DNA from: 58-81 sp012729145
GTDB lineage: Bacteria > Synergistota > Synergistia > Synergistales > Thermovirgaceae
DNA: 64,000 nucleotides
Direction of reading: 5' to 3'
NCBI GenBank assembly: GCA_040770625.1
Contig: JAXGIW010000003.1
Span: 62,001-126,000, forward strand
The notes beneath the pieces were generated by a model. The model made no database searches and was not told where the DNA came from. It was given only the letters and a program-made list of their open reading frames with translations. Position 1 is the stretch's first letter; the number at the start of each line of letters is the position of its first letter. Below are positions 25,164 through 34,775 of the stretch, piece after piece. Made by a program: the position numbers and the translations under genes.

Positions 25164-25883
25164 TTGCAGGTAACGGATATGCTCTATGAGGGAAAGGCCA
25201 AGAAACTGTTCATAACGGAAGACCCTTCGATGCTTCTGGTTGAATACAAGGACTCCCTGACTGCTTTCAACGCCCGGAAAAAATCCAGTCTCACCGGAAA
25301 GGGAAGCCTTACCAACAGGATAAGCGCCGAGCTTCTTGAGTTCGTTGGCACCCAGGGGGTTCCCACCCACTTCGTAAGACTGCTGGACGATACCTGCCAG
25401 CTGGTACGCAGAGTCAAGATCATCCCCCTGGAACTGGTGGTAAGGAACATAACCGCCGGATCTATCTGTCGAAGGCTGGGAGTGGAGGAAGGAATGGAAC
25501 TGAAGGACCCGCTGGTCGAGTTCTACCTCAAGAACGACGATCTCGGTGATCCTCTTGTTACCGAGGATCACATCCTGTCCTTCCGCTGGGCCACTCCTTC
25601 GGATATATACGCCATGAAGAAACTGGCCCTCCAGGTAAACCGTATTCTAAAGGAGTTCTTCGCCGGTCTTGAGATCATCCTGGTGGATCTCAAGCTCGAG
25701 TTCGGGAGGACCCCTGAGGGGAACATCATACTGGCTGACGAGATCTCGCCTGACACTTGCAGGCTATGGGATGCCTCGACCGGTGAACCGCTGGACAAGG
25801 ACAGGTTCAGGAACGACCTCGGGAACGTGCTGGGATCCTATCGTGAGATCTGGAGAAGAATTACAGGGAGGGAGAAGAAATGA
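25164..25883 (+). CDS. purC: Phosphoribosylaminoimidazole-succinocarboxamide synthase
   Basis: 239 residues. It condenses CAIR with aspartate in purine synthesis. The start MLYEGKAKKLF, LVEYKDSLTAFN, IPLELVVRNI and LVDLKLEFG with ILADEISPDTCRLWD are diagnostic. I choose TTG 25164 over ATG 25143 because the latter overlaps its own GGGGAGGAGG ribosome site, which is correctly spaced (9 nt) for the TTG and yields the family N-terminus. First gene of the purine operon. Confidence 0.95.
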   Translation: MQVTDMLYEGKAKKLFITEDPSMLLVEYKDSLTAFNARKKSSLTGKGSLTNRISAELLEFVGTQGVPTHFVRLLDDTCQLVRRVKIIPLELVVRNITAGSICRRLGVEEGMELKDPLVEFYLKNDDLGDPLVTEDHILSFRWATPSDIYAMKKLALQVNRILKEFFAGLEIILVDLKLEFGRTPEGNIILADEISPDTCRLWDASTGEPLDKDRFRNDLGNVLGSYREIWRRITGREKK

Positions 25884-26137
25884 CTTTTCTTGCAAAGATA
25901 CTTGTATTCCCCCGGGAGGGTGTTCTCGACACCCAGGGGAAGGCCGTCGGAAAGTCCCTGAACAGGATCGGTTTCGGGTCCGTAAAAGAGGTAAAGGTCG
26001 GCAAGTACATCCAGGTGCTTCTTGAGGCCGTTACAGAGGCCGATGCCGCAGCAGCTGCCGAATCCATGTGCGGAGAGCTGCTGGTGAACGACCTGATCGA
26101 GGATCATACCGTCCAGGTGGGACCATGGAAACCATGA
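25880..26137 (+). CDS. purS: Phosphoribosylformylglycinamidine synthase subunit PurS
   Basis: 85 residues. PurS is the small docking subunit of the three-part FGAM synthase (PurSQL). The pattern GVLDTQGKAVGKSLNRIGFGSV followed by VKVGKYIQVLLEA and a C-terminal LLVNDLIEDHTVQV is typical. The ATG overlaps the purC stop by 4 bp. Confidence 0.95.
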   Translation: MTFLAKILVFPREGVLDTQGKAVGKSLNRIGFGSVKEVKVGKYIQVLLEAVTEADAAAAAESMCGELLVNDLIEDHTVQVGPWKP

Positions 26138-26841
26138 GAACATCGGTGATCGTTTTCCCGGGGAGCAACTGCGACCGTGATGTGATGCACGCCATCTCGG
26201 CATCCACCGGGACAATGACAGATCTGGTCTGGCATGAGCACCGCACCCTCCCCCGGGATACAGGACTGGTGATCCTTCCCGGCGGGTTCTCCTACGGGGA
26301 TTACCTGAGGTGCGGTGCCATGGCTGCAAAATCCCCTATTATTGATGCAGTAATTAAACATGCTTCCTCTGGCCTCCCCGTCCTGGGCATATGCAACGGA
26401 TTCCAGGTGCTGACCGAGATAGGGCTTCTCCCCGGAGCTCTCCTGGCCAACACCTCCCTTGATTTCATATGCGACTTCTGCCACGTGAGGGTTGAAAGGG
26501 AAGACACTCCCTTTACCGGTCATTACAGGAAGGGCGAGGTACTTCGGATCCCGATCGCCCACTACGAGGGGAGGTTCTATCTCCCCGAGGAGCAGCTCAG
26601 GACCCTGGAAGAAGAGGGACTCGTTGTGTTCAGGTACTGCAGCCCCGAAGGGGTGACAGGAGAGGACTTTACCCCTAATGGATCACCCAATGGGATAGCC
26701 GGCATTATCAACAGGAAGGGTAATGTGCTGGGCATGATGCCACACCCGGAACGGGCGACGGAGAGCCTGCTCGGTTCTTTGGACGGTGCTCCCCTGTGGG
26801 GATCGGTCAACAGCTGGATCAGGGGGAGGTTGGGAGAATGA
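26134..26841 (+). CDS. purQ: Phosphoribosylformylglycinamidine synthase subunit PurQ (glutaminase)
   Basis: 235 residues. Class I glutamine amidotransferase supplying ammonia to PurL. SVIVFPGSNCDRD opens the protein; the nucleophile Cys is in LGICNGFQVL, and the His of the triad in MMPHPERATES. The ATG at 26134 overlaps the purS stop (ATGA); ATG 26125 is a close alternative with a nearer AGGTGG. Confidence 0.95.
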   Translation: MRTSVIVFPGSNCDRDVMHAISASTGTMTDLVWHEHRTLPRDTGLVILPGGFSYGDYLRCGAMAAKSPIIDAVIKHASSGLPVLGICNGFQVLTEIGLLPGALLANTSLDFICDFCHVRVEREDTPFTGHYRKGEVLRIPIAHYEGRFYLPEEQLRTLEEEGLVVFRYCSPEGVTGEDFTPNGSPNGIAGIINRKGNVLGMMPHPERATESLLGSLDGAPLWGSVNSWIRGRLGE

Positions 26842-28994
26842 GACCCGATCACAGGGCAGCCGGCCTTAGTGATGCAGAATACGGAGAGATAGTTAGGGCC
26901 CTCGGGCGAGAACCTGAACACGCTGAACTCATGATCCTTGGTGTGATGTGGTCGGAACACTGCAGTTACAAATCCACGAGACGGCTGCTGTCTACGCTAC
27001 CCACAAACGGAGAAGCCGTCGTACAGGGCCCCGGTGAGAATGCCGGGATCGTGGATATCGGAGAAGGCTGGGGGATAGCCTTCAAGGTGGAGAGCCACAA
27101 CCACCCTTCGGCGGTGGCACCCTACCAGGGCGCAGCAACTGGTGTCGGAGGTATTATCAGGGATGTGCTGGCCATGGGAGCCAGGCCGGTGGCTCTTCTG
27201 GACGGACTATGCCTTGGAGAGAAAAGCTGCCCTGAGGCAGATGCCCTCGCTGACGGGATCGTGAAGGGAATCGCCGGTTACGGTAATGCCGTGGGCGTTC
27301 CGACAATTGGCGGGAAAACCCTTTACGACCGATGCTACAACGGCAATCCTCTCGTCAATGCGATGTGCCTGGGCCTTGTTCCGATCGATGGCATCGTCAG
27401 CTCCAGGACAGCAAGACCGGGTCAGCTGGCAGTTCTTATAGGCTCGAGGACCGGAAGGGATGGGATCGCCGGGGCTGCCTTTGCTTCTTCCGGATTGGCC
27501 GACGATACCAGGTCAAGCCGGCCCCAGGTCCAGATAGGCGACCCCTTTGTTGAAAAGCTTCTGGTAGAGTGCTGTCTCGAGATCCACTCGAAAGGCCTTA
27601 TCGTGGCCATGCAGGACATGGGGGCGGCGGGTATCACTTCCTCCTCGAGTGAGATAGCCGCAAAGAGTGGGACCGGCATACGGATCGACGCCGACCTGGT
27701 GCCGCTCAGGGAGGAGATGGAAACCTGGGAGATCGCCCTTTCGGAGTCCCAGGAGAGGATGCTCCTGATAGCCGAGGAGGGAGCCCTGGAGGAGATAGGC
27801 TCGATCGCGGACCGATGGCAGCTGGACTGGGCAGTCATAGGGAAAGTGACCGATGACGGCCTCTTTGTCATGACCAAGGGAGGAAGGGAGGTGGTGAGCC
27901 TTCCCGCAGAAATGGTGGGAGGCGGCTGCCCCCCCGTTCAATGGCCTTCCTGTAAACCCTCAGCCGAGGCAGAAGGACAGGAGAGGCCTTCAGACCCCCT
28001 TGATCCAGGGGGAACGGAACGTTGTCTTTTCACGATCCTTGAGAACCCCAACCTTGCCGAACGATCCCGGATCTACCGACAGTACGACTATATGGTCCAG
28101 ACCAATACGGTCGTCCCACCCGGGAACAGCGTTTCAATATTCAGGGTCAGGGAGAACCGGAGCCTTGTGGCAGTAACAATGGAGGTCGATCCCTGGAAAT
28201 GCAGCCTGGACCCATTTGCAGGAGCCGCAGAAACCTTCCTCAAGGCCCTGAGGCCTCTATGGGTTAGCGGGGCAAACCACCTGGGAATGACCAACTGCCT
28301 GAACTTCCCCTCGCCGGAAGACCCGGGAAATCACTGGATCCTGGAAAGGTCGGTAAGTGGTCTGGCAGCCGTTGCCCGCGATCTGGCCTGCCCGGTCGTT
28401 TCGGGGAACGTAAGCCTCTACAATGAAAACCCCTCCGGAAAGATCCTTCCCAGCCCTCTCGTTGCCGTCGTGGGTCTCCAGGACTGTAACAACCCACCTC
28501 TCCGCGACAGGGAGTCCATAGAAGCCGGATCGGTGTTCTTGGTGGGCGATATCAAGGGAACTTTGGGGGGGAGCGCCTTCTCAAGGATCATTACCCCTGG
28601 AGCAGAACATAAGCCTGGATGCTACGACCCATCAAAGGAAAAGGATTTCATGAAAAGGGCTCTGAAGACCGTTCGGAAGGAGGCAGCATCCGCCGGCCGT
28701 GCGATAGCGGGGGGAGGTTTGATGACCTCCCTGGCGAAGATGTGCATCACGGCGGACATAGGAATAGGACTTGACAGTACCGTCCTTGATACCACTCCCG
28801 AATGCCTCTTCGGGGAATGGGGACCCCGGGCTGTATACCTGGTCCCTGAAAGATCGACAGAACTATTCCTGTCATGCTGGGAGGGTTTCCCTGTCAGGAG
28901 GATCGGCGAAATAACCCCCGGCGGTCTCACCCTTGAGGGCCATGAGATGCTTCCGGAAGAGACAAGGGCCGGAAAGGCAGGGAGGAAATTATAA
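26838..28994 (+). CDS. purL: Phosphoribosylformylglycinamidine synthase subunit PurL (small type)
   Basis: 718 residues, the size of the PurS/PurQ-dependent form, with no fused glutaminase. Signature segments include GVMWSEHCSYKSTR, VQGPGENAGIVDIGEGWG, KVESHNHPSAVAPYQGAATG and GVGGIIRDVLAMGARP. The ATG overlaps the purQ stop (ATGA), with GGGGGAGG upstream. Confidence 0.96.
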   Translation: MRPDHRAAGLSDAEYGEIVRALGREPEHAELMILGVMWSEHCSYKSTRRLLSTLPTNGEAVVQGPGENAGIVDIGEGWGIAFKVESHNHPSAVAPYQGAATGVGGIIRDVLAMGARPVALLDGLCLGEKSCPEADALADGIVKGIAGYGNAVGVPTIGGKTLYDRCYNGNPLVNAMCLGLVPIDGIVSSRTARPGQLAVLIGSRTGRDGIAGAAFASSGLADDTRSSRPQVQIGDPFVEKLLVECCLEIHSKGLIVAMQDMGAAGITSSSSEIAAKSGTGIRIDADLVPLREEMETWEIALSESQERMLLIAEEGALEEIGSIADRWQLDWAVIGKVTDDGLFVMTKGGREVVSLPAEMVGGGCPPVQWPSCKPSAEAEGQERPSDPLDPGGTERCLFTILENPNLAERSRIYRQYDYMVQTNTVVPPGNSVSIFRVRENRSLVAVTMEVDPWKCSLDPFAGAAETFLKALRPLWVSGANHLGMTNCLNFPSPEDPGNHWILERSVSGLAAVARDLACPVVSGNVSLYNENPSGKILPSPLVAVVGLQDCNNPPLRDRESIEAGSVFLVGDIKGTLGGSAFSRIITPGAEHKPGCYDPSKEKDFMKRALKTVRKEAASAGRAIAGGGLMTSLAKMCITADIGIGLDSTVLDTTPECLFGEWGPRAVYLVPERSTELFLSCWEGFPVRRIGEITPGGLTLEGHEMLPEETRAGKAGRKL

Positions 28995-30370
28995 TGTGCG
29001 GGGTTTTTGGAGCTTTCTGCAAGAACGGTAGCTCCGTGCTTGAGGATGTTTACCTTGGCCTTTACGCCCTGCAACACAGGGGCCAGGAATCGGCCGGGAT
29101 AGCCTGGAATTCAGAGAATGGGGACGAGGTCAACTCAATAAAGGGGATGGGGCTTGTACACATTGCCCTCGACCAGAAACAGCTGGCCTCCATCAGTGCC
29201 AGCTCCGCGATCGGCCATGTCAGATACTCCACCACTGGTTCATCCGGACTGGCCAACGCCCACCCTATCACCGCCAACTACTCCATGGGATCTGTTGCCA
29301 TTGCACACAACGGGAATATTACCAATGCGACGGGAATACGAAACATGCTTGAATCCCGTGGCGCCATCTTCCAGTCCACAACAGACACTGAAACCATCAT
29401 CCACCTGATGGCCCATCAGTCACACAAACCTCCACTTGATGCGCTGGTAGACGCTCTCAGGCGCCTCAAAGGCGCCTACAGCCTCGCCGTACTTCTTGGG
29501 AACCGGCTCGTCGCGGCCCGAGACCCCTGGGGCTTCCGCCCCCTGGTCCTGGGAAGGCGAGAGGACACCACTTACGTGGCATCCGAGAGCTGCGCCCTGG
29601 ACATTGTAGGAGCAACTCTGGTCAGGGATGTGGAGCCCGGAGAGATGGTCGTGATCGATGAAACTGGCATCAAGAGTCTGAGGATCCCCGTTCAGGCCTC
29701 AAGAAAGTATTCCTGTGCCTTTGAATACGTCTACTTTGCCAGGCCCGACAGCGTGATCGATGGAAAATCCGTCTACGAAGTTAGAAAGGCTCTTGGGTGC
29801 AGGCTTGCGAAAAGTTCTCCCTGCCCCTCGGCAGAGATCGTCACCGGAATGCCCGACAGCGGGACCATAGCGGCAATGGGCTTCGCCGAGTGCTCGAAAC
29901 AGAGCTACGAAACTGCCATTGTCAGGAACAGGTACATCGGACGGACCTTTATCCAGCCTACCCAGAGAGTCCGTACCCTTGGGGTGAGGATCAAGCTCAA
30001 CCCCATCAAGACCCTTATCGACGGAAGGGAACTTGCTGTCGTGGACGATTCGATAGTCAGGGGTACGACGGTCAAAAGGGTCATTTCCATGATAAGGCAG
30101 GAGGGGGCTGCCAGAGTGCACATAAGGATCGCATCTCCCCCCGTCCGCTTCCCCTGCTACTACGGCATCGACACTCCAACCTGCGAAGAGCTGGCGGCAG
30201 CAAGACTCGACATAGATACTCTCCGTTCAGAGGTTGGGGCGGATTCACTTAATTACCTGGGTATCGGAGATCTTCTATCCGCCATTGGGCTTCCTTCATC
30301 GGATATTTGCACTGCCTGCTTCAGCGGAGAATACCTTGACGGAGGAGAGGACAATGGAATGGACTTATGA
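28994..30370 (+). CDS. purF: Amidophosphoribosyltransferase
   Basis: 458 residues. First committed step of purine synthesis. Cys2 directly after Met (MCGVFGAF) is the glutaminase nucleophile; no propeptide. The PRPP motif VVDDSIVRGTT is present. Four Cys (including about 259 and CTACFSGEY near the end) resemble the Fe-S ligand set of the Bacillus-type enzyme. The ATG overlaps the purL stop (TAATG). Confidence 0.96.
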   Translation: MCGVFGAFCKNGSSVLEDVYLGLYALQHRGQESAGIAWNSENGDEVNSIKGMGLVHIALDQKQLASISASSAIGHVRYSTTGSSGLANAHPITANYSMGSVAIAHNGNITNATGIRNMLESRGAIFQSTTDTETIIHLMAHQSHKPPLDALVDALRRLKGAYSLAVLLGNRLVAARDPWGFRPLVLGRREDTTYVASESCALDIVGATLVRDVEPGEMVVIDETGIKSLRIPVQASRKYSCAFEYVYFARPDSVIDGKSVYEVRKALGCRLAKSSPCPSAEIVTGMPDSGTIAAMGFAECSKQSYETAIVRNRYIGRTFIQPTQRVRTLGVRIKLNPIKTLIDGRELAVVDDSIVRGTTVKRVISMIRQEGAARVHIRIASPPVRFPCYYGIDTPTCEELAAARLDIDTLRSEVGADSLNYLGIGDLLSAIGLPSSDICTACFSGEYLDGGEDNGMDL

Positions 30371-31346
30371 AAGAGCCGGTGTCAGCCTCCGTAGAAGCGA
30401 CGCCTGGATAGACCTTGTTCGAAAGATCGCATCCAGGGCATCCTCACCGAATGTCCTTTCAGGGATAGGAGGCTTCTCCGGGCTTTACAGATTAGGCGGG
30501 GGCAAAGTGCTTGCCGCTTGCACCGATGGCGTAGGGACCAAGCTGGAAGTGGCCCGAATGACGGGATCATTCCGGGGCCTCGGGCAAGACCTGGTGGCCA
30601 TGAATGTGAACGACCTGGTCACCTGCGGAGCGCGCCCGCTCTTCTTCCTGGACTACATCGCCTGTGGCCACCTGGACGGCGATATCTTCGGACCCGTGAT
30701 GGAGGGCATCGCCGAGTCCTGTTCATCCTGCGGCTGCGCTCTTCTGGGAGGTGAGACTGCAGAAATGCCGGGTGTCTACCCTCCAGGTTCCTTCGATCTC
30801 GCCGGATTCGCCGTGGGCATCGTAGAAGAAGCCTGCATGATCGACGGGGGCCGGACCGCGAAGGGGGACGTACTCCTGGGACTGGCAAGCTCAGGCTTGC
30901 ACAGCAACGGCTTCTCGCTGGTGAGAAAGTGCCTCCTTGATGGGGATGGATCCCTTGCGTTGGATCATATCGTCCCCGGAGACGGGAAGCCCCTCTCGAA
31001 GGTTTTGATGAGACCAACCCGCCTGTACGTCAAGGCGGCTCTGGAGGCGGCATCGTCAGGGGCCGTGACGGGCATGGCACACATTACAGGCGGCGGACTT
31101 GAAGAGAACATCTCCAGAATACTTCCTGGATCGTTGAGACCAGAGATCGACTTTTCCTCCTGGGAACGTCCCCCGGTTTTCGGCCTGATAGGAAACAGCG
31201 GGGTGGACGAGAAGGAGATGAGGAGGGTATTCAACCTCGGAATAGGTTTCGTTCTGGTTGTCAGACCCCGGGATGTGCAGATAGTCTCGTCGATCCTCGG
31301 AAATTTCGGGGAAACGGTATACGTCATAGGAGAGGTCGCATCATGA
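30354..31346 (+). CDS. purM: Phosphoribosylformylglycinamidine cyclo-ligase
   Basis: 330 residues. Converts FGAM to AIR. Motifs: ACTDGVGTKLEVA, DLVAMNVNDLVTCGARPLFFLDY, GGETAEMPGVY, GLASSGLHSNGFSL and MAHITGGGLEENI. ATG 30354 has GGAGGAGAGG upstream and overlaps purF by 17 bp. Confidence 0.96.
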   Translation: MEWTYERAGVSLRRSDAWIDLVRKIASRASSPNVLSGIGGFSGLYRLGGGKVLAACTDGVGTKLEVARMTGSFRGLGQDLVAMNVNDLVTCGARPLFFLDYIACGHLDGDIFGPVMEGIAESCSSCGCALLGGETAEMPGVYPPGSFDLAGFAVGIVEEACMIDGGRTAKGDVLLGLASSGLHSNGFSLVRKCLLDGDGSLALDHIVPGDGKPLSKVLMRPTRLYVKAALEAASSGAVTGMAHITGGGLEENISRILPGSLRPEIDFSSWERPPVFGLIGNSGVDEKEMRRVFNLGIGFVLVVRPRDVQIVSSILGNFGETVYVIGEVAS

Positions 31347-31915
31347 AACCCACAATGGCTATCCTCATTTCCGGAAGGGGTTCGAACATGACCACCATTG
31401 TCGATAACTGCCACGATGGGCTGATAAACGCCGAGGTGGCTTTTGTGGCCAGCGACAATCCCGATGCGGCCGGGCTCCACTCCGCAAGGCAAAAGGGGGT
31501 AACGACCCGCGTTCTTCCCTACTCCTCCCAGGGCAGGCGCGACGCGGAGAGATATCTCGAGACGCTGCTCGAAGCCCATTCCGTAGAATGGCTGGTCCTT
31601 GCCGGTTTCATGAGGATCCTATCACCGGGATTCGTTGCCCCCAGGAGGGGGAGGATCGTCAATATCCACCCTTCCCTCCTCCCATCCTTCCCAGGCCGGG
31701 ACTCTATCAGTGAGGCTTTCGCGCACGGCGTTAAATTGACGGGCGTCACCGTGCACCTCGTTGACGAAGAAGTGGACCATGGAGAGATACTTGCCCAGGA
31801 GCCTGTCAGGATACTCCCTGGTGATACACTTGAGGAACTGGAGGAGAGGATCCACCAGGCAGAGCATGTCATGTATACAAGAACCCTGATCGCCCTGCTT
31901 GGCCGATCAGGATGA
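31343..31915 (+). CDS. purN: Phosphoribosylglycinamide formyltransferase (folate-dependent)
   Basis: 190 residues. Adds a formyl group from 10-formyl-THF to GAR. ILISGRGSNMTTIVDNC, LAGFMRILSPGFV, the catalytic NIHPSLLPSFPG and HLVDEEVDHGEILAQ are present. ATGA overlap with purM. Confidence 0.96.
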   Translation: MKPTMAILISGRGSNMTTIVDNCHDGLINAEVAFVASDNPDAAGLHSARQKGVTTRVLPYSSQGRRDAERYLETLLEAHSVEWLVLAGFMRILSPGFVAPRRGRIVNIHPSLLPSFPGRDSISEAFAHGVKLTGVTVHLVDEEVDHGEILAQEPVRILPGDTLEELEERIHQAEHVMYTRTLIALLGRSG

Positions 31916-31929
31916 AAGGAGAACTTGCC

Positions 31930-33459
31930 ATGGGTCAGAAGCGTGCGCTGATATCGGTCTTTGACAAGAGCAACGTGGCCGGGTTGGCCAGGGATCTTGC
32001 GGACCTGGGGTGGGAGATAGTATCCAGTTCGGGTACCGCCAGGCACATCAGGGAGTCAGGGGTTCCCGTCAAGGAAGTTGAGGACCTTACTGGATACCCC
32101 CACATGCTGGGAGGAAGGGTCAAGACCCTCCACCCCTCTGTTTTCGGCGGGATCCTTGCCAGGAGACACTTTGAGGGTGACCTGATCGACGTGGAAAAAT
32201 TCGGGATCCCGATGATCGACATGGTGGTTTGCAACCTCTACCCCTTCGAAGAGACCTTCAACCAGGGTGCCGATCTGGACGAACTTCTCGAGAACATCGA
32301 CATCGGGGGCGTCACCCTCATAAGGGCCGCCGCCAAGAATTTCAGACACGTAATACCCGTAACTGACCCTGAAGACTACGGTGTAGTGGCGGAGGAGATC
32401 CGGTCCGAGGGCAATGTCTCTCTCCCCACCAGGGAGAGACTGGCCCTTAAGGCTTTCCTGAAGACAGCCTGCTACGATTCGGTCATTCACGAGGGCCTCT
32501 CGAGATCCTGCGGTTCGGAAAGGGAGTCTTTCCCTTCTCTCACTGTACTTCCGCTAAGCAGGAAGATAGAACTCCGATACGGGGAGAACCCTCACCAAAG
32601 AGCCTCTCTCTTTACTCACCCTCTTGAAAAGACCCCCTGGAGACTTCTCTCCGGAAAGCCCCTGTCCTACAACAATATCCTCGATCTGGACTGCGCCATG
32701 AGAAGTATGGCCCTTTTCCAGTCTGACTGTGCCTGCATTATCATCAAACACACCACGCCCTGCGGTATCGCCGTGGCAGACGATGCCGCCTCAGCATATC
32801 TGAGGGCCTTCGAATGCGATCCCGTATCGGCCTTTGGCGGGATAATCGCCTTTACCAGGGAGATGGACGGTAATGCCGCGCGACGAGTATTGGACCAGTT
32901 CGCCGAAGTCATAGTGGCGCCGTCCTTCTCGGAGGAGGCAGCACTGATACTGGTCTCGGAAAGACCTAATCTCAGACTCCTTGAGTGGAACGGAGGGAAG
33001 GTCGCCGGGCCCTCCTTCGTCAGCACCTGGAGCGGGACCCTGATGCAGGATGATGTCCTTCCCCCGCTGCCTGACCACGGATCCGGGGAATGGGTGGGAC
33101 AACCAAGACCCGACCTCTGGGAAGACCTGGTCCTTGCCTGGAAAGCGGCAGCCTTGAGCAAGAGCAACTCCATATCACTTGTGAGGGAAGGTTCTACCGT
33201 CGGTCTCGGAAGGGGTTTCACCAGCAGGGTCGACGCGGTGAGATGGGCCTGCATTCAGGCTGATGGGAAGGCCGTTGGAGCAGTAATGGGTTCCGATGCT
33301 TTTTTCCCCTTTCCTGACAGTCTGGAGATAGCCGCCGATGCGGGAGTAGCGGCGGTGATCCAGCCTGGAGGATCGATAAGGGACGAAGAGGTCAGGGGAG
33401 CTGCAATGAGGCTTGGTATCAGCATGTTCATCAGTGGCTGTCGGACCTTCCGCCACTGA
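31930..33459 (+). CDS. purH: Bifunctional AICAR formyltransferase / IMP cyclohydrolase
   Basis: 509 residues. Last two steps to IMP. The N-terminal cyclohydrolase has RALISVFDKSNVAGLA, SSSGTARHIRESG and GRVKTLHPSVFGGILARR. The formyltransferase domain has LRYGENPHQRASLF, the catalytic KHTTPCGIAV, and SNSISLVREG. ATG 31930 with AAAGGAG 8 nt upstream is preferred to ATG 31912, which overlaps purN. Confidence 0.96.
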   Translation: MGQKRALISVFDKSNVAGLARDLADLGWEIVSSSGTARHIRESGVPVKEVEDLTGYPHMLGGRVKTLHPSVFGGILARRHFEGDLIDVEKFGIPMIDMVVCNLYPFEETFNQGADLDELLENIDIGGVTLIRAAAKNFRHVIPVTDPEDYGVVAEEIRSEGNVSLPTRERLALKAFLKTACYDSVIHEGLSRSCGSERESFPSLTVLPLSRKIELRYGENPHQRASLFTHPLEKTPWRLLSGKPLSYNNILDLDCAMRSMALFQSDCACIIIKHTTPCGIAVADDAASAYLRAFECDPVSAFGGIIAFTREMDGNAARRVLDQFAEVIVAPSFSEEAALILVSERPNLRLLEWNGGKVAGPSFVSTWSGTLMQDDVLPPLPDHGSGEWVGQPRPDLWEDLVLAWKAAALSKSNSISLVREGSTVGLGRGFTSRVDAVRWACIQADGKAVGAVMGSDAFFPFPDSLEIAADAGVAAVIQPGGSIRDEEVRGAAMRLGISMFISGCRTFRH

Positions 33460-33473
33460 ACGGGGGTGAGACC

Positions 33474-34775
33474 ATGAGAGTTCTTGTCCTGGGCGGTGGA
33501 GGCCGGGAACACGCCCTGTGCTGGGCCTTCGCCGCATCCCCCTCGGTGAGCTCCGTCCATTGTGCTCCCGGTAACGCAGGAATCGAGAAGACCACCACTG
33601 TCCACCCGGTTGATATTTCGGATCCGGGGACGGTCCTCGAACTTGCAGGCACCCTGTCACCCGACCTTGTCGTCATTGGGCCTGAGGCCCCGCTCGTGGC
33701 CGGTGCTGCCGACGTTCTGCGTGACAGGGGGTTTGACGTTCTTGGACCAGGGAAAGAGGGAGCCATGCTGGAGGGGAGCAAGGCCTTTGCGAAGAACTTC
33801 ATGTCCAGGCACGGTGTGCCCACAGCAGGTTTCGATATCTGCGAGAACCTTGAGCAGGCGGAAAAGGCCCTCCTGAAGAGAAAACCTCCCTACGTGGTAA
33901 AGGCCGACGGCCTTGCAGCCGGCAAGGGGGCCTTCGTGATCGACTCTTTCATGGAGGCGATGGAGACCTGCGCTGGCCTTCTCGTCAAGATGTTTTTGGG
34001 ACGATCCGGGAAAAGGGTGGTTATTGAGGATCATCTCCCCGGTGAGGAGCTTACCGTTCTGGTGTTGACCGACGGGGTCTCCTTCAGGATCCTTCCGACA
34101 AGCCAGGACCACAAGAGGGCATTTGATGCCGACAAGGGGCCCAATACCGGAGGGATGGGAGCCTATTCACCCGTCCCGTGGGCGGACAAGCCTTTCATGG
34201 ACAGGGTGATCAAGAAGGTCATCGAACCGACCGTGGCGGGGCTAAAGAAGGACTCGATCCCGTTCAGGGGGGTCCTTTACCTCGGCCTGATGGTGGATCC
34301 CACCGGGGGGGTGAAAGTCCTGGAGTATAACGTCCGTATGGGCGACCCTGAGACACAGGTGGTCCTTCCCTCTTTCGGCGGTGATCTCGCCCTTCTGGCG
34401 GGATCCTGCGCCAGGGGGAGCCTCGGGAATACGCCCTGCCCGGAACCTTCAAGGACAGCTGTCGGTGTTGTACTCGCTTCCGGGGGCTACCCTGGCCCCT
34501 ACGAAAGAGGGTTCCCCCTGTCTGGTCTTGATCAGGCGGAGATGGAAGACGGCACTTTCATCTTTCACTCCGGTACGGCCAGGGATGGCTCCGGCAGACT
34601 GGTCACATCGGGGGGAAGGGTCCTAACCGTTGTGGGAACGGGAGAAGACATACAGGCGGCCCGATCAGGAGCCTACCGTGCAGTTGAAAGGATCCGTTTC
34701 GAGGGCGTCAGGTTCAGAAGCGATATTGCCCTGAAGGGAGGAAGATCACCTTGGAAGGACCGGTTGCAGGAATAG
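33474..34775 (+). CDS. purD: Phosphoribosylamine-glycine ligase
   Basis: 433 residues. ATP-grasp enzyme making GAR. N-terminal LVLGGGGREHALCWA, the ATP-grasp segments YVVKADGLAAGKGAFV and TSQDHKRAFDADKGPNTGGMGAYSP, and EYNVRMGDPETQVVLP are present. GGGGTGAG precedes the ATG. Confidence 0.96.
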   Translation: MRVLVLGGGGREHALCWAFAASPSVSSVHCAPGNAGIEKTTTVHPVDISDPGTVLELAGTLSPDLVVIGPEAPLVAGAADVLRDRGFDVLGPGKEGAMLEGSKAFAKNFMSRHGVPTAGFDICENLEQAEKALLKRKPPYVVKADGLAAGKGAFVIDSFMEAMETCAGLLVKMFLGRSGKRVVIEDHLPGEELTVLVLTDGVSFRILPTSQDHKRAFDADKGPNTGGMGAYSPVPWADKPFMDRVIKKVIEPTVAGLKKDSIPFRGVLYLGLMVDPTGGVKVLEYNVRMGDPETQVVLPSFGGDLALLAGSCARGSLGNTPCPEPSRTAVGVVLASGGYPGPYERGFPLSGLDQAEMEDGTFIFHSGTARDGSGRLVTSGGRVLTVVGTGEDIQAARSGAYRAVERIRFEGVRFRSDIALKGGRSPWKDRLQE